Below, in pieces: positions 1-5,873 of a DNA stretch of 5,873 nucleotides (positions are counted from its first letter, which is position 1; each line of letters begins with the position of its first letter). This DNA is from Verrucomicrobiota bacterium (lineage in GTDB: Bacteria; Verrucomicrobiota; Verrucomicrobiia; Verrucomicrobiales; DEV007): positions 1 through 5,873 of the forward strand of contig JAADHD010000081.1 of the NCBI GenBank assembly GCA_013152075.1. Direction: 5' to 3'. The position numbers and the translations under genes are program-made. Under the pieces are notes generated by a model. That model was not told the DNA's origin and did not search any database. It saw only the letters and a list, made by a program, of their open reading frames with translations.

Positions 1-66
1 GAGCCGAAGAGCGCGGGTTTCTGCAACGGAGCGACCAAAGGACCGAGTCTGGAGAATCAGAAGTGA
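1..66 (+). CDS. Possible 3' end of an upstream gene (21 codons visible)
   Basis: The first forward frame is open from the window edge to a TGA at 64-66. It encodes 21 residues ending in SLENQK, too few to assign a function. The main support is context: the TGA overlaps the GTG start of the next gene in the arrangement GTGA (63-66), typical of translationally coupled operon genes, and third positions of the codons are GC-rich (15 of 21). Against it, a random frame stays open this long fairly often, and the third forward frame is open over the same stretch. If the downstream protein really starts outside the window, this frame is not a gene. Confidence 0.35.
   Translation, partial: EPKSAGFCNGATKGPSLENQK
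51..54 (+). promoter_or_regulatory. Candidate Shine-Dalgarno site for the GTG start at 63
   Basis: GGAG lies eight bases upstream of the GTG at 63. The spacing suits a ribosome binding site and, with the GTGA overlap, is the main reason to place the start at 63 rather than outside the window. Confidence 0.45.
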
Positions 67-575
67 GCCTTGTGCCTCCCGTGTTCGATGACAGCCTGGA
101 AATCCCTGTTACCGGGGGAGGCGAGCAAGCTTCGGAATTTCACACTGAGACCTTGAGTGCGGAGGTGCCGTTTTTTGAATTGCCGCAAGGACCGCTGAGG
201 CTCAGACTGGACGCCTTTGCGATCTGGGCGATGAATTTGGCTCAAGCTTCCCGGATAGTGATTGTTGATGGTCAGGGGTATCCGCTTTTGCATAAGGATT
301 TGGAGGAAGGGGAGAGCGAAGGGGATTCGGAGATGGTGGACTCGGCGATGCGATTGATCAGTGTCCTTGAGCAGGTGCAGGCCCGCACGGATTTTGCGCG
401 TGATGGCGCGATGAACCTTCCGCTGGAAGAGGGGGGCTGGTTGGGAGTGCTACGTTGTGAAAGTGCAGGTGGCCGATTGTGTATAGCGGTAGTGACTCCG
501 GTGCCTTTGGGAATTGTAAATTCGGCGGCGATGAAAGCCGAGCTGGCGCGCACGATGGAAGCGGGAAATGTTTGA
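63..575 (+). CDS. Roadblock/LC7-like domain protein (tentative); could be the 3' part of a longer gene
   Basis: This is a 170-residue, mostly acidic protein with no signal peptide or membrane segment, so probably cytosolic. Residues 1-45 look like a flexible linker rich in Pro, Gly, Glu and Ser. From about residue 50 the pattern is helix (LDAFAIWAMNLA), strand (SRIVIVDGQGYPLL), an acidic loop (EEGESEGDSE, 81-90), helix (MVDSAMRLISVLEQVQ), two strands (WLGVLRC, RLCIAVVTP) and a closing helix (NSAAMKAELARTM). That order matches the roadblock/LC7 fold, whose bacterial members are small dimerisation or regulatory subunits, often partners of Ras-like GTPases; no GTPase is visible here. The fold call rests on pattern, not on an invariant motif. 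The start at GTG 63 is favoured by GGAG at 51-54 and the GTGA overlap, but the frame stays open back to base 3, so the protein may begin upstream. It ends 11 bases before the convergent ABC gene. Being a gene is fairly sure; the function is uncertain. Confidence 0.7.
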   Translation: MSLVPPVFDDSLEIPVTGGGEQASEFHTETLSAEVPFFELPQGPLRLRLDAFAIWAMNLAQASRIVIVDGQGYPLLHKDLEEGESEGDSEMVDSAMRLISVLEQVQARTDFARDGAMNLPLEEGGWLGVLRCESAGGRLCIAVVTPVPLGIVNSAAMKAELARTMEAGNV

Positions 576-586
576 TCGTGCGCTTG

Positions 587-3500
587 TTATACTTTCCGCA
601 ACTGCCTAGTTAGGCTTATTTGCAGGCAGATTAGCCCGAAAAAAGCGAAGCCACCCATAGCGAGTGCATTCAATTTGAGAGTGTCGAAGGTGTAGGCCTC
701 TTCAGTTTCATTGGCGGGAAAGTACAGGCGCTTGGTTGATCCAAAGAAAACATTAGGTGGGGCGTCTCGCCGGTAATCGAGTTTTTCCACCTCTGCTCGA
801 TTGAATAAGTCGAGGACTTTTTCATTGAGGTAAATATCTTCAGCTGATACCCGTTCTGTGTCTTGGGTTAGTTCAGGGTCGGGGGAATAGTCCTCAGCAT
901 CGAAGGTTCCATTTTTAAGTGCAGCTCTAATTTCTTTCAGCTTGGCGTGAACTTCGTTTGCTGTAGGGGCGGATAAACCATATACCGTTGCGAGTGCTTG
1001 TTTGGCATCATCAAGCTGGGTTTCTTCCTCAGGAGTCAGTTCTTCTCTATCCATGAAAAATTTAAGCCGGGCTTCGATATCATTTATGAGAGCACTGGCA
1101 GGATTGCGTTCCGCGTGACCAATGATCACCGCTTCGTACGACCAGCGAAGGGGCATGATGTTACAAATAGTGGGAACTTGCAGGTTACTTGAGGGGGGCT
1201 CTTTCGTTTCCTGCCGCTCCGGCCCCAACCATGTGCCGATGCTACGGAATAAATCCAAGCCGCTGTTCATCTCTTCGTATTTGATCAAGGCTCCCCCGAG
1301 AATGATGTTGGGGATCAAGATCAGGGGAATGATATTGATGGCGGTTTTTGATGATTTGACGATGCTGGAGATAAAAAGTCCGACAGTAATACCTACGAAA
1401 GAAGTTGAGAACATCCAGAAGAGATTGTGCCAGAACATGTCGCGTATTCCGAGAATGGCATTTCCGATCAGCAGATAAATCACGCATTGCAAGAGCGAGA
1501 AAAACCCTAATGAAGCGATTTTACTAAAGATGTAGGTTGAAACCCGAATGCCATGATTCCGTTCTCGCTCCAACAGGATGCGATCTCGGATCACCTCTTC
1601 GGCGCTGTTGGTTAAGCCGAGAAAGAGGCCGATTACCAAGGTCAAAAAGAGGTAGGTAGGAATGTGAAAGGCGGACGCAAAATTGTAGTTACCTTCCTCA
1701 GAATAGCGTAACACGGTAGCAACGAGTAAAGCGAGCGCCGGGGCTTCGAGCAGGGTGGTGGCAAGATTGGCCCTGTTTCGAAGTTTGCTCAGGAAGGCGC
1801 GTTTGAACTGGTTGGCGAGATGTACCCATTCCTCTTTAAAATTGCGTTTTGGTCGTTTGGGCGGAGTGAGTGCGTGAGAGGCGGCCGAAGCATCGGGTTC
1901 GATTTGCCTGAGGTGGACTTCCTCTAACAGTCGATAGGTCTGAAAGCGGTCACGCCAGAAGCTGGGGTTGAATCGTCGTGCAGGTGCGAGTTGCCCTCGG
2001 TCATTTGGCTCGTATATGACGTCACCGCTCAAGTCTCGTAAAGGAGTTTCCAAAATGTCAAAGATGAAGTCCGGAGTCAGCGGCACCTGTCGAGCTTGCT
2101 GCTGCTGGTTCTGATCGGAAGGGATGTTTTCCGTCGGGTGCAACGAGGCGATGCTGGGTTCATGTTCTAAAATAGCATTGGGAGCAACGCCCTCCTGATC
2201 ACGCGCTTCGGCGAAATAGGTCAGCATTTGGGCGGGAGTGCCGAAGAACGCCAGGTTGCCGCCATTGTCCAGCAGCAGCGCTTTGTTGAACATATGAAAC
2301 AGGCGGCTACTCGGTTGGTGGATGCTCACCAGGGTGATTTTGTTATGCGTTAGCCCGCGGATGATCTCCAGTACATGCTCCGAATCTTTGGATGATAACC
2401 CGGAGGTCGGTTCATCGAAGAGGTAGACGTCTGAGAGTCCGATCATGTCCAGACCTGCGTTGAGCCGTTTACGTTGCCCTCCGCTGAGGTGTTTGGTAGT
2501 GGCGTCGCCGGCAACCCGGTGGCGCATTTCACTGAGGCCGAGTTCGACAATTTTTGCATCAGCCCGGCGTCGACGTTCGGCACGGGTGAAGTAGGGAGCG
2601 CGGATGGCGGCGGCGGTGTCCAGGTTTTCTTCGACTGTGAGCAAAGGGTCGAGGGCCTCCTCATGAGGGATGTAGGAAATGTAATAGGTGAGATCGGAAT
2701 GGTGCTCGTAGAGGTCCACGCTGTTGAGCAGGATTTTTCCACGATTAGGTTTTAATTGCCCGGCGAGTGTTTTCAGCAGGGAGCTTTTCCCGCACCCGCT
2801 GGGCCCCATCACGCAAATCATTTCACCTCGTTGAACGGCGAAGCTGATATTGTCCAGCGCTGTGGTTCTCTTGTCGTAATTGTGGGACAGGTCACGGACT
2901 TGAAGAGTGCTGATGATGTTGCGTTCTTCCTCGATGATGCCGTCACTGAAGTGGCAACGTAGGTATTGACCTTCGCCGATGGCGATGGTGTCCCCGTCGC
3001 GCAAATAGGCGGATCCGCGCACAATGGCATCGCCGATCATAATGGGGCGATCGGCTGCCAGGATTTCAAGTTCTCCGGATTTTGCAGAATAGTCGCATCG
3101 TATGCGCAATAGCAATTCGCCGGTGGATCCCGGCGATAGCAGGATGTCGCCTTCGTGCAACATGTTCGGGTTGTTGGAGACCAGGTATTCGGAACGATTG
3201 GGTAGCAAATCAAATCGTCCACCGAGTTCGCGGGCTCTGCGCCTTAGGTCTGAAATGGCGATTTCAGTCAGGTCGTCGAAGAAAATTTTATCATTCAGGT
3301 TCACCTCCATTGTGATGCCTTCGTTGAGGCGGACAGTGTTGATCGAGGCGTCCATGTCACGCAGGACCTTGACTTCGATATCCAGCCCGAATTTGATTTC
3401 CAGATAGCTGAGTTTGGAACGGGATTTCTCGATGAAGTGAGCTTTGTTGTTGTGATCAATCGAGAGAAAGAGCTGGGTCGACGAAACGTTTTTCTTGGCG

Positions 3501-4318
3501 TTGAGGTAAAAAACAATGTCGTGAAAATCGAGCACTACTTCAGCTAATAGAATCGCCTGGCCTTCATAAACTCGGCAAAATTCTCCCGGGCGAATGTATC
3601 GCCCCCTTACGATCACCGGGTCTCTGCCGATGTTTTTTAACAGTATCAATTCCTGGAAGCGGAAAGCTGCCAGAGAGCAACTGTCTGACATGGAAGGCAA
3701 CACCACATCGGCGGGTTTTCTGCGGCCGATGATGAGTGTTTCCAGGGGTTGAGTGGAATCATCAGAGTCGTCAGGGATTTGCGCGTAGGGGTCGCTGGTG
3801 TTTAGTTGATAGACCAGAGCGATTGCTTCGGAGGCGACCCCGAGCGTGGTCATGAACTGGTAGAAGCTGATTAGATGTTCTTTTTGCAGATCGGCTCGGG
3901 AGATCAGCACGTAAAGCTGCACTCCGAGCAGGATTTTATCTTCAAAATGAAGGCGCTCGGCAATATGCTCGGCGATTTCGTCGAGATTCTGCCACTCGTG
4001 CAGCGCTCCGGCATACAGTTCACGCAATTCAGAATAAACGGTTTCAGGATAGTCGTAGCGCAAAAAACCAAGTGTCGAATCGATGTCGGCCTCGTCCACG
4101 CGACCATCCATTTTGCTGAAGCCGGCGAAAACTTGAATAAGAACCGGCAACATGCTCTCCTCCGTTCGTGAAACTTTGCGGCGCAACAAACGGCGAACAA
4201 TCCGGCGCCAGAGGGACTGGCGGCGGTGCCCATAAATGGGGCGTGGTGATGATGAAGGCCGTGGGGCGGAGTCCTGCAGCGGTATAGTCGTAGGCTCTGG
4301 CGGAGTGGGTTGTTGCAT
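587..4318 (-). CDS. TerB-like/FHA-like/ABCG-type ABC exporter, ATPase and permease in one chain
   Basis: A 1243-residue inner-membrane ABC transporter with ATPase before permease, the order of the ABCG (White) family, whose half-transporters dimerise and usually export; the substrate is unknown. Residues 1-55 are Pro/Ser-rich then strongly basic (SLWRRIVRRLLRRK). Residues 56-172 are helical and TerB-like, with the acidic motif MDGRVDEADID (70-80). Two FHA-like beta regions lie at about 193-275 and 385-458 (IIGRRKPADVVLP; LRDGDTIAIGEGQYLRCHF). The ATPase (about 471-702) has Walker A GPSGCGKSS (505-513), signature LSGGQ (611-615), Walker B VYLFDE (631-636), D-loop SGLSS and H-loop His667; the Q-loop position is His552. 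A 150-residue linker holds the ABCG-like TPDFIFDILE (748-757). Membrane helices lie near 854-871, 884-902, 929-952, 961-986, 990-1010 and 1215-1236, with a 200-residue loop before the last. Mycobacterial Rv1747 has a comparable FHA-ABCG plan. The Met1 start lacks a clear ribosome binding site; Met56 (4151-4153) has a strong one. Confidence 0.93.
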   Translation of the reverse strand: MQQPTPPEPTTIPLQDSAPRPSSSPRPIYGHRRQSLWRRIVRRLLRRKVSRTEESMLPVLIQVFAGFSKMDGRVDEADIDSTLGFLRYDYPETVYSELRELYAGALHEWQNLDEIAEHIAERLHFEDKILLGVQLYVLISRADLQKEHLISFYQFMTTLGVASEAIALVYQLNTSDPYAQIPDDSDDSTQPLETLIIGRRKPADVVLPSMSDSCSLAAFRFQELILLKNIGRDPVIVRGRYIRPGEFCRVYEGQAILLAEVVLDFHDIVFYLNAKKNVSSTQLFLSIDHNNKAHFIEKSRSKLSYLEIKFGLDIEVKVLRDMDASINTVRLNEGITMEVNLNDKIFFDDLTEIAISDLRRRARELGGRFDLLPNRSEYLVSNNPNMLHEGDILLSPGSTGELLLRIRCDYSAKSGELEILAADRPIMIGDAIVRGSAYLRDGDTIAIGEGQYLRCHFSDGIIEEERNIISTLQVRDLSHNYDKRTTALDNISFAVQRGEMICVMGPSGCGKSSLLKTLAGQLKPNRGKILLNSVDLYEHHSDLTYYISYIPHEEALDPLLTVEENLDTAAAIRAPYFTRAERRRRADAKIVELGLSEMRHRVAGDATTKHLSGGQRKRLNAGLDMIGLSDVYLFDEPTSGLSSKDSEHVLEIIRGLTHNKITLVSIHQPSSRLFHMFNKALLLDNGGNLAFFGTPAQMLTYFAEARDQEGVAPNAILEHEPSIASLHPTENIPSDQNQQQQARQVPLTPDFIFDILETPLRDLSGDVIYEPNDRGQLAPARRFNPSFWRDRFQTYRLLEEVHLRQIEPDASAASHALTPPKRPKRNFKEEWVHLANQFKRAFLSKLRNRANLATTLLEAPALALLVATVLRYSEEGNYNFASAFHIPTYLFLTLVIGLFLGLTNSAEEVIRDRILLERERNHGIRVSTYIFSKIASLGFFSLLQCVIYLLIGNAILGIRDMFWHNLFWMFSTSFVGITVGLFISSIVKSSKTAINIIPLILIPNIILGGALIKYEEMNSGLDLFRSIGTWLGPERQETKEPPSSNLQVPTICNIMPLRWSYEAVIIGHAERNPASALINDIEARLKFFMDREELTPEEETQLDDAKQALATVYGLSAPTANEVHAKLKEIRAALKNGTFDAEDYSPDPELTQDTERVSAEDIYLNEKVLDLFNRAEVEKLDYRRDAPPNVFFGSTKRLYFPANETEEAYTFDTLKLNALAMGGFAFFGLICLQISLTRQLRKV
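4157..4163 (-). promoter_or_regulatory. Strong internal Shine-Dalgarno-like site before Met56 of the ABC gene
   Basis: On the minus strand GGAGGAG is followed by AGC and an in-frame ATG at 4153-4151 (residue 56), just where the TerB-like domain begins. No comparable site precedes Met1 at 4318. It may give a shorter protein without the proline-rich, basic N-terminus, or it may simply encode the Glu-Glu of TEES. The 55 residues upstream look genuinely coding, so the longer start is kept. Confidence 0.35.
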
Positions 4319-4383
4319 TGATGTTGGTGAACCAATTCCGTGATCAAATTTCGCGCCTACAATGTGGCTTCCTTCGAATTGTC

Positions 4384-4392
4384 ATTATAGCA
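4384..4392 (-). promoter_or_regulatory. Extended -10 promoter for the ABC transporter gene
   Basis: The minus strand reads TGCTATAAT, a perfect extended -10 element (TG-N-TATAAT), about 65 bases upstream of the ATG at 4318. Transcription would start near 4377 and leave a leader of about 60 bases. There is no good -35 hexamer, which extended -10 promoters can do without. A second TATAAT lies 22 bases upstream (4411-4406) but has no TG-N before it and no recognisable -35, so it is the weaker candidate. The match is by eye, and the organism's sigma factor preference is unknown. Confidence 0.5.
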
Positions 4393-4416
4393 CATCAAAC
4401 GCACAATTATACAGTG

Positions 4417-4449
4417 CTTTGCTCATTCTCGCGATGAGAATGAGCAAAG
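4417..4449. repeat. Perfect 14-bp inverted repeat with a 5-base centre
   Basis: CTTTGCTCATTCTC (4417-4430) is exactly complementary in reverse to GAGAATGAGCAAAG (4436-4449), separated by GCGAT. It lies 35 bases beyond the stop of the oxidoreductase gene and 24 bases upstream of the extended -10 element of the ABC gene. It could be the oxidoreductase terminator, folding as a long RNA hairpin. However, no U-run follows on the minus strand, and the stem is only moderately GC-rich (6 of 14 pairs). It could instead be a DNA operator around -40 to -72 of the ABC promoter. The repeat is certain; its role is not. Confidence 0.85.
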
Positions 4450-4456
4450 GCTTTCG

Positions 4457-4472
4457 GATATTTTTGAATATC
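4457..4472. repeat. Short AT-rich inverted repeat after the oxidoreductase stop
   Basis: GATATT (4457-4462) and AATATC (4467-4472) form a 6-bp stem with a TTTG loop on the plus strand. It lies between the oxidoreductase stop and the larger inverted repeat. It is too weak to act alone as a terminator, but on the minus strand it is the first structure after the stop codon and could help define the 3' end of the oxidoreductase mRNA together with the 14-bp repeat. Confidence 0.3.
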
Positions 4473-4484
4473 AGGCGCTAGCCC

Positions 4485-5873
4485 TTAGCTTCCGCTGATT
4501 GCGTCGAGTTCGGCCTGCAACAGTTGCGCAGGCTTACTGCGTAAATCTTCTGCGGCGATTTCGCCTGAGTCGACTTTTTTCAACAGGGCCCGTTGGGCGG
4601 CGTAGTCCAGATTTTCAATTCCCGCTTTGCTTTGCAGCATGCGCCAGGCTTTCCGGCGTTCTACAGCGAAGAGTACCATCTGGCGTGAGACGCTGTAATA
4701 ACGGAATTTGCCATCCACTTCAGCTTTGAAATACACGCCGAAATCAGGCACATAGCTACGGTGATTGATATCGAAAATCCGACGATTGACAATGTCATCC
4801 TGAGATATGCTGACCAGTATGTCGTCCATGTGGATGAACTCCGGCACTTCTTCCTCTTTGATCAGCTTCAAATGTTTCCTAAAGCGTGCTTCTGTAATCG
4901 CCCAGTGAGCAACCGTGTAGTTGTATTTGGTCTTGTCACTGTAGCTGGCTTCCCACCAATCTCGCTTGATGCTTGGGTTGCCCTTGAGGTCGAAACATTC
5001 CTGGGAAAGTTCGCCTGCCTGTGGATCGAAGACAAATTCCGGCATGCCGCGGCAATCGCGAACCAGTTTTGCCTGCTCGGCTGACATGTTGTCACCTACG
5101 CCATGTTCAGGCTGGCAGGTGGTGTAACATTGGAAAAACGAGGTGCCGCGGTATTCGAGCCCGTCGAGCATGGACTTGTAAAGTCGCGCAGAGTTCGCCA
5201 TCGAAACCTGGGCGATGAAAGGCGATCCGTGTCCCGAGGTGAAGATTTCAGCGACGTTCTTTTTCTCAATGAGCTTGCCCTGAGACTGACGCCCGAACTG
5301 GTTCATGTCGTAACCTCCGAGCATAGTCGATGAATCAGAATTTTGTCCGCCGGTGTTGGAGTAAACCTGGGTGTCCAGCATGATACCGTTCACGTTCGGA
5401 CGGTTCTGAAGAATCACTTTAGAGAGGTTTTGGAAACCAATGTCGCCAAGCGCTCCGTCTCCACCGACGATCCATACTTTCGGCAATTCACGGATTTCCT
5501 GTTCGGTCATCAACGTGTCGTTCAAGCGAGTTAGATCCCAGTGGGTTTGTTCGGTGAATACGTCGCCAGTCTCTGGCGCTTCGAGCAAGGAGTTACACAA
5601 TCTTTCAGGCGCCACTGAACGGCGTGCATGCTGGAGGATAAGAGATTCTCCCAGCAACCATGAAACGGTTGAACCGTCCTGGAAAAGAGAATTCATCCAC
5701 GGGTAAGGGTGTGGATTGGAAGGAGGTGTTGAGCCGTAAACGGTATTACAACCAGTGCTCGCTCCCATGGCCATGACAGACATACCGTTGGCAGCCTGAC
5801 CGTCATTGGACTGAAGGCTTTTGTGGTTGTAGGCATCCTGATTCATCACAGCGCAGAGGCCATCGATCACGTC
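4485..5873 (-). CDS. nifJ: Pyruvate:ferredoxin (flavodoxin) oxidoreductase, C-terminal part; 5' end outside the window
   Basis: Single-chain PFOR oxidises pyruvate and CoA to acetyl-CoA and CO2 in the cytosol, passing electrons to ferredoxin or flavodoxin through TPP and iron-sulfur clusters. About 460 C-terminal codons are visible of a protein usually near 1200. Counting from the GTG codon at 5870, the TPP/Mg site is clear: GGDGALGDIGF (136-146, GDG at 5454-5462) and DTQVYSNTGGQ (166-176). Cys41 in ASTGCNTVYG matches the third ligand of the cluster near TPP in Desulfovibrio africanus PFOR, and Cys252 in CYTTCQPEHG matches the fourth; the first two should lie outside the window. The frame is open through the window edge and the GTG is internal, so it is not a start. 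After NTGGQ the usual Lys/Thr-Pro segment is replaced by an unfamiliar sequence, and about 115 residues from 345 on form an unusual tail. Another 2-oxoacid as substrate cannot be excluded. It ends in TAA, 166 bases before the ABC gene start. Confidence 0.9.
   Translation of the reverse strand, partial: DVIDGLCAVMNQDAYNHKSLQSNDGQAANGMSVMAMGASTGCNTVYGSTPPSNPHPYPWMNSLFQDGSTVSWLLGESLILQHARRSVAPERLCNSLLEAPETGDVFTEQTHWDLTRLNDTLMTEQEIRELPKVWIVGGDGALGDIGFQNLSKVILQNRPNVNGIMLDTQVYSNTGGQNSDSSTMLGGYDMNQFGRQSQGKLIEKKNVAEIFTSGHGSPFIAQVSMANSARLYKSMLDGLEYRGTSFFQCYTTCQPEHGVGDNMSAEQAKLVRDCRGMPEFVFDPQAGELSQECFDLKGNPSIKRDWWEASYSDKTKYNYTVAHWAITEARFRKHLKLIKEEEVPEFIHMDDILVSISQDDIVNRRIFDINHRSYVPDFGVYFKAEVDGKFRYYSVSRQMVLFAVERRKAWRMLQSKAGIENLDYAAQRALLKKVDSGEIAAEDLRSKPAQLLQAELDAISGS

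Noticed and set aside
602..629. Small hairpins (GCCT/AGGC at 604-615 and CTGCCT/AGGCAG at 602-629) after the plus-strand gene, followed by a short TTATT.
   Set aside because: Stems are only 4 and 6 bp, there is no real U-run, and they lie inside the 3' coding end of the ABC gene, so they are not convincing as a terminator.
1122..1478. Open frame of 118 codons on the plus strand opposite the membrane domain.
   Set aside because: It lies entirely antisense to strongly supported coding sequence, has no ribosome binding site that stands out and no recognisable family.
3904..4347. Open frame of 147 codons on the minus strand overlapping the start of the ABC gene.
   Set aside because: It is out of frame with the clearly homologous ABC protein and its translation is rich in Cys, Arg, Pro and Ser without a recognisable domain, as expected of a shadow frame.
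4406..4411. Second TATAAT on the minus strand upstream of the extended -10 element.
   Set aside because: No TG-N precedes it and no -35-like hexamer sits 16-18 bases upstream; in an AT-rich gap it may be chance, so it is not listed as a promoter of its own.
4761..5706. Several plus-strand open frames of 60 to 110 codons opposite the oxidoreductase.
   Set aside because: All are antisense to conserved PFOR sequence and show no independent protein features.
5868..5870. GTG codon that could be read as the start of the oxidoreductase fragment.
   Set aside because: The frame stays open to the window edge and the visible part begins at the TPP-binding region, which lies far inside known PFOR proteins.

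Overview
The window holds two long genes on the minus strand, one shorter gene on the plus strand that converges on them, and a compact regulatory gap. Base composition is moderate (about 50% GC by eye). A single-chain pyruvate:ferredoxin oxidoreductase suggests a bacterium with anaerobic or ferredoxin-linked pyruvate metabolism. The long TerB/FHA-like/ABCG fusion is the kind of protein I associate with Verrucomicrobiota, Planctomycetota or Bacteroidota. A verrucomicrobial source is my best guess, but it is an inference only.

Layout: (i) 1-575, plus strand: a possible 21-codon tail of an upstream gene ending at 66, overlapping by four bases (GTGA) the start of a 170-residue protein whose C-terminal part resembles a roadblock/LC7 domain. 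That second frame is also open to the window edge, so it could be the 3' part of a longer gene. (ii) 587-4318, minus strand: a 1243-residue multidomain ABC exporter. In order it has a proline-rich and basic N-terminus, a TerB-like helical domain, two FHA-like beta regions, an ABCG-type ATPase, a long linker, and a six-helix ABC-2 membrane domain with a very long loop before the last helix. (iii) 4319-4484: an intergenic region with an extended -10 promoter for the ABC gene, a perfect 14-bp inverted repeat and a smaller AT-rich hairpin. (iv) 4485-5873, minus strand: the C-terminal part of pyruvate:ferredoxin oxidoreductase, running out of the window.

The oxidoreductase and the transporter point the same way, but the gap between them carries its own promoter and stem-loops, so they are probably separate transcription units. 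Nothing shows that they work together. The most unusual object is the transporter: an ABCG-type pump with cytosolic sensor-like modules at its N-terminus, analogous in plan to the FHA-ABC transporter Rv1747 of mycobacteria but with a TerB-like domain and eroded FHA motifs. I see no CRISPR array, insertion sequence, tRNA, rRNA or phage gene.
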